Positions 31,095 through 48,113 of a DNA stretch of 64,000 nt are shown piece by piece. Under the pieces are notes generated by a model that saw only the letters and a program-made list of their open reading frames with translations, made no database searches and was not told the DNA's origin. Origin of the DNA: JANXVY01 sp040080145 (lineage in GTDB: Bacteria > Pseudomonadota > Alphaproteobacteria > Rhizobiales > Hyphomicrobiaceae); assembly GCA_040080145.1 (NCBI GenBank), contig JBEBJA010000014.1, forward strand, positions 17,784 through 81,783, in the 5' to 3' direction. Position 1 is the first letter of the stretch, and each line of letters opens with the position of its first letter. The position numbers and the translations under genes are program-made.

Positions 31095-31844
31095 ATGACC
31101 AAGATGTCGCCTGAGCAAGTCAAAGCCGTCCGCCTCGCTGGCGGTAAGCGCATGGCCGCCGTCTATGAGGGCGTTGATGCCCACAAGTCGTATGGCATTG
31201 AAGAAGCCGTGAAGCTCATCAAGTCGCGTGCGAAGTCGAAGTTCGACGAGACCATCGAAGTTGCGATGAACCTCGGCGTCGACCCCAAGCATGCCGACCA
31301 GATGGTTCGCGGCGTATGCAACCTGCCGAACGGCTCGGGCCGTACGGCGCGCGTCGCGGTGTTTGCCCGCGGTGCCAAGGCTGAAGAAGCCAAGGCAGCC
31401 GGTGCGGACCTCGTGGGTGCTGAAGATCTCGTCGAAATCGTTTCGAAGGGCACCGTTGCGTTCGATCGCTGCATTGCGACGCCGGACATGATGGGACTCG
31501 TCGGCCGTCTGGGTAAGGTGCTTGGTCCTCGCGGCCTGATGCCGAACCCGCGCGTCGGGACGGTGACGATGGATGTCGTTGGTGCCGTCAAGGGTGCCAA
31601 GGGCGGCGCCGTCGAGTTCCGTGTCGAGAAGGCCGGCATCGTGCATGCCGGCGTCGGCAAGGCGAGCTTCACCGAGAAGGCATTGGTCGAGAACATCAAG
31701 GCGTTCGTTGATGCCGTGGTGAAGCAGAAGCCGTCGGGTTCCAAAGGGAACTACGTCAAGAAGGTTTCGCTCAGCTCGACGATGGGTCCCGGCGTGAAGG
31801 TCGATGCGTCGACCGTCGTCGTTGCTCAACCGACGCAAGGCTAA
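31095..31844 (+). CDS. rplA: 50S ribosomal protein L1
   Basis: A 249-residue L1, slightly longer than the usual 230. It forms the mobile L1 stalk that handles exiting tRNA and, in E. coli, represses its own operon. The signature PLGRGLMPNP-type stretch reads LGPRGLMPNPRVGTVT. The rRNA-binding FDETIEVAMNLGVDPKHADQ is also present. The C-terminus GVKVDASTVVVAQPTQ is normal; the extra length is at the N-terminus (KMSPEQVKAVRLAGGK). Confidence 0.96.
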   Translation: MTKMSPEQVKAVRLAGGKRMAAVYEGVDAHKSYGIEEAVKLIKSRAKSKFDETIEVAMNLGVDPKHADQMVRGVCNLPNGSGRTARVAVFARGAKAEEAKAAGADLVGAEDLVEIVSKGTVAFDRCIATPDMMGLVGRLGKVLGPRGLMPNPRVGTVTMDVVGAVKGAKGGAVEFRVEKAGIVHAGVGKASFTEKALVENIKAFVDAVVKQKPSGSKGNYVKKVSLSSTMGPGVKVDASTVVVAQPTQG

Positions 31845-32222
31845 ATGTTTTGTATCCCGTGAGGCGGTTCCCATTTGATGGGGCCGCCTTACGGTCACTA
31901 CCTGGACGCTGAAGCTTTCGAGTGGACGCGGTCAGACTGTCCGAGATTGCAGGTCGCGGACGCCTTCCTCGCGGAGGTGTTCGATTAAACCCGGATGGGG
32001 CCCGCAGGAGACAGAAGACGACAACCGGATTTTGGGCCAGTTCGCTGGTTCGTAAGACGGTTTGAACCTTCTGGGTCAGCATCGTGCCGTTTCCGGCAAG
32101 AAACGCGCGGCAGGACAGACAACCCGTCGTTTTCTTCGCGTGCACCTTGAGTGGATGCGGGGAAGCGGCAAGGTGCAACCCGCCTGGTCCACTTTGGGCT
32201 GGGCTTATCAGGAGAAGCAAGC
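31845..32222 (+). promoter_or_regulatory. L10 leader and rplA-rplJ spacer
   Basis: A 378-base spacer. It starts with a GAGGCGG/CCGCCTT hairpin after rplA. Near rplJ it has a TGCCG-TTTC-CGGCA hairpin (32085-32098) and a long stem TGCACCTTG (32141-32149) with CAAGGTGCA (32169-32177). This matches the place and type of the L10 leader, the mRNA structure that L10-L12 binds to repress rplJ-rplL. A promoter for rplJL-rpoBC is likely but not located. Confidence 0.6.
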
Positions 32223-32759
32223 GTGGATAGAGCTGCTAAACAAGCGCTCGTGACGACGATGCACCAGGTGTTTCAAGACACCGGGCTGGTCGTAGTCGCC
32301 CACAATAACGGCATGGTGGCGGCTCAGTCAGCCGAATTCCGCAAAAAGGTCAAAGAGGCCGGCGGAAAGGTGAAAGTCGTCAAAAACAACCTGGCCAAGC
32401 TTGCATTGAAGGATACCGAATTCGCTGGGATCATCGATCTTTTCAAGGGGCCAACCGTGTTGGCTTACTCGAAAGATCCGATCGCTGCGGCGAGAGCGGC
32501 CAACGCCTACGCCAAGACCAACGACAAGCTGGTCATCATTGGCGGCGCGATGGGTTCTACCATCCTCGATGCAAAGGGCGTGAAAGCGCTCGCCGACCTG
32601 CCCTCACTCGATGAACTGCGAGCCAAGCTCGCCGGTCTTCTCAACGCGCCCGCGACGAAACTCGCGCGCACGATCAAGGAACCCGGTGCTGCTCTTGCCC
32701 GCGTCATTCATGCGAAGGCATCGGCCGAAGCTCCAGCCGACGTACCGGCTGAAGGTTGA
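32223..32759 (+). CDS. rplJ: 50S ribosomal protein L10
   Basis: A 178-residue L10, the stalk base that holds L7/L12 dimers through its C-terminal helix and represses its own mRNA. The N-terminal RNA-binding domain (DRAAKQALVTTMHQVFQDTG, VVKNNLAKLAL) is followed by the family FKGPTVLAYSKDP. GTG at 32223 is the start: AGGAG at 32210-32214 is eight bases upstream and VDRAAK is where the family begins. The open frame upstream belongs to the leader. Confidence 0.96.
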   Translation: MDRAAKQALVTTMHQVFQDTGLVVVAHNNGMVAAQSAEFRKKVKEAGGKVKVVKNNLAKLALKDTEFAGIIDLFKGPTVLAYSKDPIAAARAANAYAKTNDKLVIIGGAMGSTILDAKGVKALADLPSLDELRAKLAGLLNAPATKLARTIKEPGAALARVIHAKASAEAPADVPAEG

Positions 32760-32874
32760 AACATGCCGTGGGCGGCACCGGGCCACCGGTGTCACGCGGA
32801 ATAATCCGGGGCGTATCTCTGATGGGAACGCTCTCAACGAATGCAAATGGTTCAAATCGTAAAGGAAACTATCA

Positions 32875-33246
32875 ATGTCTGATCTCGCAAAGATCGTTGA
32901 CGATCTCTCGAAGCTGACCGTTCTCCAGGCTGCTGACCTCGTCAAGATGCTTGAAGAAAAGTGGGGCGTTTCGGCCGCTGCTGCCGTTGCTGCTGCCGGC
33001 CCTGCCGCTGCTGCTGGTCCTGCCGTTGAAGCCCAGACCGAATTCACCGTGTTCTTGAAGTCGGGCGGCGACAAGAAGATCAACGTCATTAAGGAAGTTC
33101 GCGCTCTGACGGGTCTCGGCCTCAAGGAAGCCAAGGACCTCGTTGAAGCCGGTGGCAAGGCCGTCAAGGAAAATGTTTCCAAGGACGAAGCTGCCAAGAT
33201 CAAGAAGCAGCTCGAAGACCAGGGCGCGGTCGTCGAAGTCAAGTAA
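32875..33246 (+). CDS. rplL: 50S ribosomal protein L7/L12
   Basis: A 123-residue stalk protein, present in several dimers per ribosome, that recruits EF-Tu, EF-G and other GTPases. The N-terminal dimerisation domain (DLAKIVDDLSKLTVLQAADL) leads into an Ala-rich hinge (33-55). The C-terminal factor-binding domain has KINVIKEVRALTGLGLKEAK and AKDLVEAG. It lies 115 bases after rplJ in the same operon. Confidence 0.97.
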   Translation: MSDLAKIVDDLSKLTVLQAADLVKMLEEKWGVSAAAAVAAAGPAAAAGPAVEAQTEFTVFLKSGGDKKINVIKEVRALTGLGLKEAKDLVEAGGKAVKENVSKDEAAKIKKQLEDQGAVVEVK

Positions 33247-33330
33247 TCGGGGAGGGAGTGGGGAGTTGCGCGTTGGGAGTAGGGTGCCCCCCTATTCCCC
33301 ATTCCCAAATTTCCCACTCCCAACTGCACT
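33247..33330. repeat. G-rich/C-rich imperfect palindrome between rplL and rpoB
   Basis: A G-rich half (GGGGAGGGAGTGGGGAG, then GTTGGGAGTAGGG) faces a C-rich half (CCCCTATTCCCC, then CCCACTCCCAAC). The exact arms are GTTGGGAGT (33272-33280) and ACTCCCAAC (33316-33324). No T-tract follows. It may moderate read-through into rpoB or stabilise rplL mRNA. Confidence 0.5.
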
Positions 33331-33486
33331 ACCGACGGTTTTCCGGAGACCCAAGCGCAGGACGTTAGCTGCGTGTGGTTTTCCGGCAAGCCGTTTCAAG
33401 CGGTTAGAATTAGCAAGACGCGGGTTTGGCGGCCCGCGACGCATCATCCACGGCGGGCTCGTCACCCGCCGCTCAAAGGAGCGGAC

Positions 33487-37638
<4,152 letters not shown>

Positions 37639-37645
37639 GATTGCT

Positions 37646-37763
37646 CCCTCTCCCCGCACACTGCACTGGCGCGGGGAAAGGGTTGGGGTGAGGGGCGGCA
37701 CAGAGCGATGAAACCGCTGCCGCCCCTCACCCTACCCCTCTCCCCGTAAGGACGGGGAGAGGG
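37646..37763. repeat. inverted pair of palindromic elements between rpoB and rpoC
   Basis: Two related hairpins lie head to head. The left is CCCTCTCCCCGC...GCGGGGAAAGGG (37646-37682) and the right CCCTCTCCCCGT-AAGG-ACGGGGAGAGGG (37736-37763). The halves are joined by a perfect 13-bp dyad, GGTGAGGGGCGGC (37687-37699) and GCCGCCCCTCACC (37719-37731). Repeats of this kind occur between genes in many alphaproteobacteria. It is transcribed, so it can fold in the rpoBC mRNA. Confidence 0.7.
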
Positions 37764-37797
37764 AAAAAGAGATTGGCCCCCATACGGAGAGCGCCCG

Positions 37798-42009
<4,212 letters not shown>

Positions 42010-42526
42010 TTGCGCACGTCATGAGCCGATGATTGAGCCGCCGCGAGCAAATCGCGGCGGCTCTTTTTATAGCGGCCATCGCAACAGAGCGTGCCGTGAG
42101 CACCGGGGGCGTCGTGACTCGGCACGTGGGCGGTTCTGACTCGCACCGTTGAGGCAGAAATTAAGTAAGGCTGGTTGCTGATTCTTGTTATTGCGCCGCA
42201 AAAACTATTGAATAAAGCTGTGCAATTTCAGTTGGTTCCAAAAAAAATTGCCGCATGTGCGTTGTGCGCGTTGACCGTTTGAAATGCATGTGCCATACCC
42301 TGGAAACTCTTCATGGTAGGTCGTAGGGCATCGCGGACGTTTTAAACGCGAGCACCTAAACACTATCGTACCAAAGAAGACATTTCGGGCCAAGATCTGC
42401 GATCCGCGAAAGCGGGGCGCTCGATCCTCTGGTATTTTCTTGTTGGCTTGCTCACCCGAGCAGTCAACGGGGTCGTATTGGTGCTTGCGCTGCAATAGCG
42501 TAGCATTCACAGGATGGACGAGGCGT
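42010..42526. other. spacer between the rpoBC and str operons
   Basis: A 517-base spacer. After the rpoC terminator I see a possible promoter, TTGACC (42271-42276), 17 bases, then CATACC (42294-42299), about 230 bases before rpsL. The -10 match is poor, so this is tentative. No gene is supported. Confidence 0.4.
42035..42068 (+). terminator. terminator after rpoC
   Basis: GAGCCGCCGCGA-GCAAA-TCGCGGCGGCTC is a perfect 12-bp stem followed by TTTTT, 25 bases after the rpoC stop codon. It marks the end of the secE-rpoC transcription unit. Confidence 0.9.
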
Positions 42527-42898
42527 ATGCCGACAATTCAACAGCTGATCCGCAAGCCAAGGCAGCCGAAGGTGTATCGCGAGAAGTCGCGTCACATGGA
42601 GTCGTGCCCTCAGAAGCGCGGTGTTTGCACCCGTGTTTATACCACGACGCCGAAGAAGCCGAACTCTGCTCTGCGTAAGGTCGCCAAGATCCGGCTGACC
42701 AACGGCTTCGAGGTCATCGGTTACATTCCCGGCGAAGGTCATAACCTGCAGGAGCACTCCGTCGTGCTCATCCGTGGCGGTCGCGTCAAGGATTTGCCCG
42801 GCGTTCGCTATCACATCATTCGCGGCGTGCTCGATACTCAAGGCGTTGCAGCCCGCCGTCAGCGCCGCTCCAAGTACGGCGCCAAGCGTCCGAAATAA
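42527..42898 (+). CDS. rpsL: 30S ribosomal protein S12
   Basis: A 123-residue decoding-centre protein. K43 (TTPKKPNSALRK) and K88 (GGRVKDLPGVRYH) are both the streptomycin-sensitive residues. The Asp of VKDLPG is the usual site of methylthiolation by RimO. The open frame extends upstream to 42440, but the family start MPTIQQLIRKPR is at 42527. The last codons and the stop are followed by a near-duplicate: GCGTCCGAAATAATT recurs at 42903-42917. Confidence 0.98.
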   Translation: MPTIQQLIRKPRQPKVYREKSRHMESCPQKRGVCTRVYTTTPKKPNSALRKVAKIRLTNGFEVIGYIPGEGHNLQEHSVVLIRGGRVKDLPGVRYHIIRGVLDTQGVAARRQRRSKYGAKRPK

Positions 42899-42917
42899 TT
42901 AGGCGTCCGAAATAATT
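42886..42917. repeat. 17-bp-period tandem duplication at the rpsL 3' end
   Basis: GCGTCCGAAATAATT is present at 42886-42900 (covering the rpsL stop codon) and again at 42903-42917, separated by AG. The second copy repeats the last codons and stop outside the gene. Confidence 0.7.
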
Positions 42918-43008
42918 GGACGTTCAAACCAATCGGTTCTGGCGCGGACGTCGCGCCGAACTTACCAGTCAAGCCTCGTAAGCTACGAAGTCAAAAGGCA
43001 GATCGCCC

Positions 43009-43479
43009 ATGTCCCGTCGTCACAGTGCAGAAAAGCGCGTCGTCAATCCAGACCCGAAGTTCGGGGATTTGGTTTTGAGCAAGTTCATGAATGCTGTCAT
43101 GGAGCAGGGCAAGAAGTCGGTTGCTGAGCGGATCGTTTATGGTGCGCTCGAAAAGGTCGAGCAGAAGGCCAAGGGCGACCCGATCAAGATGTTCCACACG
43201 GCACTTGAAAACGTGATGCCGGCCGTTGAAGTCCGCTCGCGCCGCGTCGGTGGTGCAACGTATCAGGTCCCTGTTGAAGTCCGTAACGAGCGCCGGCAGG
43301 CACTAGCCATTCGCTGGATCATCGCTGCAGCACGCGCTCGCAACGAGAACACTATGGTCGACAAGCTCTCGGGCGAGTTGCTTGATGCTTCCAACAACCG
43401 CGGTACGGCTGTCAAGAAGCGTGAAGACACCCATAAGATGGCTGAAGCCAACCGCGCCTTCTCGCATTACCGCTGGTAA
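43009..43479 (+). CDS. rpsG: 30S ribosomal protein S7
   Basis: A 156-residue primary 16S rRNA-binding protein that nucleates the small-subunit head and contacts mRNA and tRNA at the exit site. In E. coli it represses the str operon. MSRRHSAEKRVVNPDPKFGD opens the protein. The core has VRSRRVGGATYQVPVEVRNERR and ARARNENTMVDKLSGELLDA. HKMAEANRAFSHYRW at the end is typical. It is 110 bases after rpsL. Confidence 0.97.
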   Translation: MSRRHSAEKRVVNPDPKFGDLVLSKFMNAVMEQGKKSVAERIVYGALEKVEQKAKGDPIKMFHTALENVMPAVEVRSRRVGGATYQVPVEVRNERRQALAIRWIIAAARARNENTMVDKLSGELLDASNNRGTAVKKREDTHKMAEANRAFSHYRW

Positions 43480-43529
43480 TCGGCAGCTGTAACTTCATCG
43501 CCAAATCTAGAATTTTTCCGGAGCGGATC

Positions 43530-45620
43530 ATGGCTCGCGAATTTGAACTGCAGAATTACCGAAACTTCGGCATCATGGCGCACATCGACGCCGGCAAGAC
43601 CACGACCACTGAGCGGATTTTGTATTACACGGGCGTGTCTTACAAGATCGGCGAAGTGCACGATGGCGCCGCGACCATGGACTTCATGGAGCAGGAAGCT
43701 GAGCGCGGGATCACGATCTCGTCGGCTGCTACGACGTGCTTCTGGAAAGGTCTCGATGGCACACGCAACCGTCTGAACATCATCGACACCCCAGGCCACG
43801 TGGACTTTACCATCGAGGTCGAGCGTTCGCTGCGCGTCCTCGACGGCGCGGTTTGCGTTCTCGACTCGAACCAGGGCGTTGAGCCGCAGACGGAAACCGT
43901 CTGGCGCCAAGGCGACAAGTACAACGTGCCGCGCATCATCTTTGCCAACAAGATGGACAAGACCGGCGCTGACTTCTTTATGTGCTACGATGACATCAAG
44001 GAAAAGCTTGGTGCGAAGGCTATTCCGATCCAGATCCCGATCGGCGCCGAGAATGATTTCAAAGGTCACATTGATCTTATCGAAATGGAATCGGTGATTT
44101 GGGATGGCGACGGCAAAGACGCCAAGATGATCAAAGGGCCAATCCCTGACGATCTTCTCGATAAGGCCAACGAATTCCGCGCGATCATGATCGAAGCTGC
44201 GGTCGATATGGACGATGACGCCATGTCGGACTATCTCGACGGTAAGGAGCCGGACGCGGCGACCTTGCGCAAGTTGATCCGGAAGGCGACCGTCACGCGC
44301 GCATTCTATCCGATGCTGGTCGGTTCGGCGTTCAAGAACAAGGGCGTTCAGACGCTGCTCGATGCGGTGGTCGCGTTCCTGCCGTCGCCGCTTGATCGCG
44401 AAGCCTATAAAGGTATCGACGTCAAGACCGGTGAGCCAGCCGAGCGAAAGCCTTCGGACGACGAGCCGCTGTCGATGCTCGCATTTAAGATCATGAGCTT
44501 CGAGCACGTTGGTTCGCTCACGTTCTGCCGGGTTTATTCGGGCAAGCTCGAGCAAGGTATGGCGCTTGCCAACACCTCGCGCGACAAGAAAGAACGCGCT
44601 GGCCGCATGTATCTGATGCATGCTGACGAGCGTAAGGAAATCAAGGAAGCCTTCGCTGGCGACATCGTCGCTTTGCAGGGCCTCAAGGATACCCGCACGG
44701 GTGAAACGCTGTCGGATCCAAGCAAGGCCGTCATTCTCGAAAAGATGGAGTTCCCCAACCCCGTCATCGAAATGAAAATCGAGCCGAAGACGAAGGCCGA
44801 CCAGGAAAAGATGGCGACGGCACTCTATACGCTCGCCCTGGAAGACCCATCGTTCCGCGTGTCGGTTGACCCTGAGTCGGGTGAAACGATCCTGAAGGGG
44901 ATGGGTGAACTTCACCTCGACATCAAAGTCGACATTCTCCGCCGCACCTATGGTGTCGATGCAAATGTTGGCGCTCCGCAGGTCGCCTATCGCGAAGCTC
45001 TGGGCCGGGCCACGCAGATCGACTATACGCACAAGAAGCAGACCGGCGGCACGGGTCAGTTCGCTCGCGTTAAGCTGAAGCTGGAGCCAAATGAAACCGG
45101 CAAGGGCAACGTGTTCGAAGCCGATATCATTGGCGGTACCGTTCCGAAGGAATATATTCCGGGCGTTGAAAAAGGCGTTCAGCAGATCTGGGACCAGGGC
45201 GTTTTGATTGGCTTCCCCATGGTCGACATGAAGGTCACGCTTTACGACGGTGCGTTCCACGAGGTCGACTCATCGTCGATCGCGTTCGAAATCGCGACCC
45301 GCGCCGCCATGAAGGAAGCCTGCGAAAAGGGCGGCGTTAAGCTGCTCGAGCCGATCATGGATGTCGAAGTTGTGACGCCTGGCGATTTCGTCGGCGGCGT
45401 CATCGGCGACGTGAACTCGCGCCGCGGCCAGATCCGCGACCAGCAGATGCGTGGTAATGCCACGGTGGTGCGTGCGTATGTTCCGCTCGCCAACATGTTC
45501 GGCTATGTCAGCCAGCTGCGCTCGATGAGCCAGGGTCGAGCAAGCTACACGATGCAGTTTGCCCATTACGCGGACGTTCCGCGCAACGTGGCTGATGAAG
45601 TCAAAGCAAAATACGCCTGA
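43530..45620 (+). CDS. fusA: translation elongation factor G
   Basis: A 696-residue GTPase that drives translocation and, with RRF, ribosome recycling. G1 is AHIDAGKTTTTE (17-28), G3 DTPGHVD and G4 NKMD. Switch I has RGITISSAATT. Domains II to V follow, with YRRTYG-like LRRTYGVDANVGAPQVAYRE and the domain IV tip (QIRDQQMRGNA region). It matches the usual length and is 50 bases after rpsG. Confidence 0.97.
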   Translation: MAREFELQNYRNFGIMAHIDAGKTTTTERILYYTGVSYKIGEVHDGAATMDFMEQEAERGITISSAATTCFWKGLDGTRNRLNIIDTPGHVDFTIEVERSLRVLDGAVCVLDSNQGVEPQTETVWRQGDKYNVPRIIFANKMDKTGADFFMCYDDIKEKLGAKAIPIQIPIGAENDFKGHIDLIEMESVIWDGDGKDAKMIKGPIPDDLLDKANEFRAIMIEAAVDMDDDAMSDYLDGKEPDAATLRKLIRKATVTRAFYPMLVGSAFKNKGVQTLLDAVVAFLPSPLDREAYKGIDVKTGEPAERKPSDDEPLSMLAFKIMSFEHVGSLTFCRVYSGKLEQGMALANTSRDKKERAGRMYLMHADERKEIKEAFAGDIVALQGLKDTRTGETLSDPSKAVILEKMEFPNPVIEMKIEPKTKADQEKMATALYTLALEDPSFRVSVDPESGETILKGMGELHLDIKVDILRRTYGVDANVGAPQVAYREALGRATQIDYTHKKQTGGTGQFARVKLKLEPNETGKGNVFEADIIGGTVPKEYIPGVEKGVQQIWDQGVLIGFPMVDMKVTLYDGAFHEVDSSSIAFEIATRAAMKEACEKGGVKLLEPIMDVEVVTPGDFVGGVIGDVNSRRGQIRDQQMRGNATVVRAYVPLANMFGYVSQLRSMSQGRASYTMQFAHYADVPRNVADEVKAKYA

Positions 45621-45762
45621 ATTGCCGGGGCCGGGCGCTGAACACCGCTACTGATGCGGCCGAGGCAAACGGGTCCGGGTTTAACTGATCGACGAATAAG
45701 CCGATGCCGGGTGATCGCCTGGGGACGGTATTGAAACACTCGAAGCGCTGAGGAGAGCCACT

Positions 45763-46953
45763 ATGGGCAAGGCAAAATTTGAGCGGACCAAGCCGCACTG
45801 CAACATCGGCACCATCGGTCACGTCGACCACGGTAAAACGTCTCTGACGGCCGCCATCACGAAGGTCTTGGCTGAAACCGGCGGCGCGACTTACACCGCT
45901 TACGACATGATCGACAAGGCTCCGGAAGAGCGCGAGCGTGGTATCACGATTTCGACGGCACACGTCGAATATGAAACCAAGGCACGCCACTACGCTCACG
46001 TCGACTGCCCAGGCCACGCCGACTACGTGAAGAACATGATCACGGGCGCAGCGCAGATGGATGGAGCGATCCTCGTCGTTTCGGCTGCCGACGGCCCGAT
46101 GCCCCAGACCCGCGAGCACATCTTGCTCGCCCGTCAGGTCGGCGTTCCCGCCCTCGTCGTTTACATGAACAAGGTTGACCTCGTCGACGATCAGGATCTT
46201 GTCGATCTCGTCGAAATGGAAGTGCGCGAATTGCTGTCGTCCTATCAGTTCCCGGGCGACACGATCCCAATCACCAAGGGTTCGGCCAAGGCCGCGCTTG
46301 ACGGCGTCAACCCCAAGATCGGTCGCGAGTCGATCCTGGCGCTGATGGAAACCGTCGATGCGTCGATCCCGCAGCCTGACCGTCCGATCGACAAGCCGTT
46401 CCTGATGCCGATCGAAGACGTGTTCTCGATCTCGGGGCGTGGTACGGTCGTCACTGGCCGCGTCGAACGCGGCATTGTGAAGGTGGGCGAAGAAGTTGAA
46501 ATCGTCGGCATCCGCGACACCATCAAGTCGACGGTGACGGGCGTTGAAATGTTCCGCAAGCTGCTCGACGAAGGCCGTGCAGGCGACAACATCGGTGCCC
46601 TGTTGCGTGGTATCGAGCGCGAAGGCGTTGAGCGCGGGCAGATTCTCTGCAAGCCCGGCTCGGTAAAGCCGCACAAGAAGTTTAAGGCCGAAGCCTACAT
46701 TCTGACGAAGGAAGAAGGTGGCCGTCATACGCCGTTCTTCAACAACTATCGTCCGCAGTTCTACTTCCGCACCACCGACGTGACGGGCGTCGTCACGCTT
46801 CCGGCTGGTACCGAAATGGTGATGCCCGGCGACAACGTGACGGTCGACGTCGAGCTGATCACGCCGATCGCCATGGAAGAGAAGCTCCGCTTCGCTATCC
46901 GTGAAGGCGGCCGCACGGTCGGCGCTGGCGTCGTCGCAAGCATCACCGAATAA
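45763..46953 (+). CDS. tuf: translation elongation factor Tu
   Basis: A 396-residue GTPase that delivers aminoacyl-tRNA to the ribosome. G1 is GHVDHGKTS (19-27), G3 DCPGHADYVKNMITGAAQMD and G4 NKVD. Domains II and III have GRGTVVTGRVERG and HTPFFNNYRPQFYFRTTDVTG, where kirromycin-type drugs bind. It is 142 bases after fusA. Only one tuf copy is inside the window; the place near tRNA-Trp where a second copy often sits holds other genes. Confidence 0.97.
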   Translation: MGKAKFERTKPHCNIGTIGHVDHGKTSLTAAITKVLAETGGATYTAYDMIDKAPEERERGITISTAHVEYETKARHYAHVDCPGHADYVKNMITGAAQMDGAILVVSAADGPMPQTREHILLARQVGVPALVVYMNKVDLVDDQDLVDLVEMEVRELLSSYQFPGDTIPITKGSAKAALDGVNPKIGRESILALMETVDASIPQPDRPIDKPFLMPIEDVFSISGRGTVVTGRVERGIVKVGEEVEIVGIRDTIKSTVTGVEMFRKLLDEGRAGDNIGALLRGIEREGVERGQILCKPGSVKPHKKFKAEAYILTKEEGGRHTPFFNNYRPQFYFRTTDVTGVVTLPAGTEMVMPGDNVTVDVELITPIAMEEKLRFAIREGGRTVGAGVVASITE

Positions 46954-47016
46954 GCTGGCTGACTAATGGGCGCACGGGCAACCGTGCGCTCTTCATCTTC
47001 TAAGGGTATGAGAGCT

Positions 47017-47325
47017 ATGAACGGCCAAAATATTCGCATCCGGCTTAAGGCATTCGATCATCGAATACTCGATGCTTCGACGCGGGAAATCGTGAATACT
47101 GCGAAGCGCACCGGTGCGGAAGTTCGGGGACCGATCCCCTTGCCGACGCGGATCGAACGCTTTTGCGTCAACCGTTCGCCACACATCGACAAGAAGAGCC
47201 GTGAGCATTTTGAAATGCGCACGCACAAGCGGTTGCTCGACATCGTCGACCCTACACCGCAAACCGTTGACGCTTTGATGAAACTTGACCTCGCCGCCGG
47301 CGTGGACGTTGAAATCAAGCTTTAA
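47017..47325 (+). CDS. rpsJ: 30S ribosomal protein S10
   Basis: A 102-residue head protein that also acts as NusE, binding NusB and NusG in transcription antitermination. The pattern NIRIRLKAFDHRILD, then VRGPIPLPTRIERFCVNRSPH and HFEMRTHKRLLDIVDPTPQT, is the family norm. The frame is open from 46966, but MNGQNIRIRL at 47017 is the family start. It is the first gene of the S10 operon, 63 bases after tuf, with no obvious terminator between. Confidence 0.96.
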   Translation: MNGQNIRIRLKAFDHRILDASTREIVNTAKRTGAEVRGPIPLPTRIERFCVNRSPHIDKKSREHFEMRTHKRLLDIVDPTPQTVDALMKLDLAAGVDVEIKL

Positions 47326-47405
47326 TCTATCGTATTGGCGGGTCCTCTGGCAGTCCTGGTTAGACAGGTTTGGCCACGACCCAAAAGAAGGGAAGGAATG
47401 CTAGG

Positions 47406-48113
47406 ATGCGTTCCGGAGTTATCGCATTAAAGCTGGGCATGACCCGCATTTTCACTGAAGCGGGCGAGCATGTCCCCGTGACCGTGTTGAAGCTGGAAAA
47501 GGTGCAGGTTCTGTCGCAGCGCACGGTCGAGAAGCATGGCTATACCGCCGTGCAACTCGGAGCCGGCACGCGCAAGCCTTCGCGGGTTTCCAAAGCCGAG
47601 CGTCAGAATTTCGTCATTGCCGAATCCGAGCCCAAGCGCCGGGTCGTCGAATTCCGCGTCTCGCCCGACAATCTCATTGAGGTTGGCGCTGAGATTACGG
47701 CGGATCATTTCGCGACCGGCCAGTTGGTCGATGTCAGCGGCGTGTCGCAGGGTAAGGGTTTCCAGGGCGCCATGAAGCGCTGGAACTTCTCTGGTCTGCG
47801 CGCAACGCACGGCGTGTCCGTCACGCATCGTGCGCACGGTTCGACTGGTCAGCGCCAGGACCCCGGCAAGGTGTTCAAGGGCAAGAAGATGGCCGGTCAC
47901 ATGGGTGACGACAAGATTACGACGCAGAACCTCGTGGTTGTTAAGACCGACGTGGCGCGCGGGCTGATCATGGTTCGTGGCGCGGTACCTGGTTCAAAGG
48001 GTAACTGGGTCATGGTGCGCGATGCGGTGAAGAAGCCGTTGCACAAAGATGCGCCTAAGCCAGCCGGGTTTAAACCCAAGGCTGCTGTGGCTGCCGCGAA
48101 GGAGCAGGCGTAA
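47406..48113 (+). CDS. rplC: 50S ribosomal protein L3
   Basis: A 235-residue assembly-initiating protein that reaches toward the peptidyltransferase centre. RSGVIALKLGMTRIF is the start of the family, so the ATG at 47406 is chosen over an upstream TTG (47370). AGGA lies eight bases before it. The loop GVSVTHRAHGSTGQRQDPGKVFKGKKMAGHMG includes the Gln (GSTGQ) methylated by PrmB in E. coli. An Ala/Lys-rich tail of about 20 residues extends the C-terminus. It overlaps rplD by one base (TAATG). Confidence 0.96.
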   Translation: MRSGVIALKLGMTRIFTEAGEHVPVTVLKLEKVQVLSQRTVEKHGYTAVQLGAGTRKPSRVSKAERQNFVIAESEPKRRVVEFRVSPDNLIEVGAEITADHFATGQLVDVSGVSQGKGFQGAMKRWNFSGLRATHGVSVTHRAHGSTGQRQDPGKVFKGKKMAGHMGDDKITTQNLVVVKTDVARGLIMVRGAVPGSKGNWVMVRDAVKKPLHKDAPKPAGFKPKAAVAAAKEQA

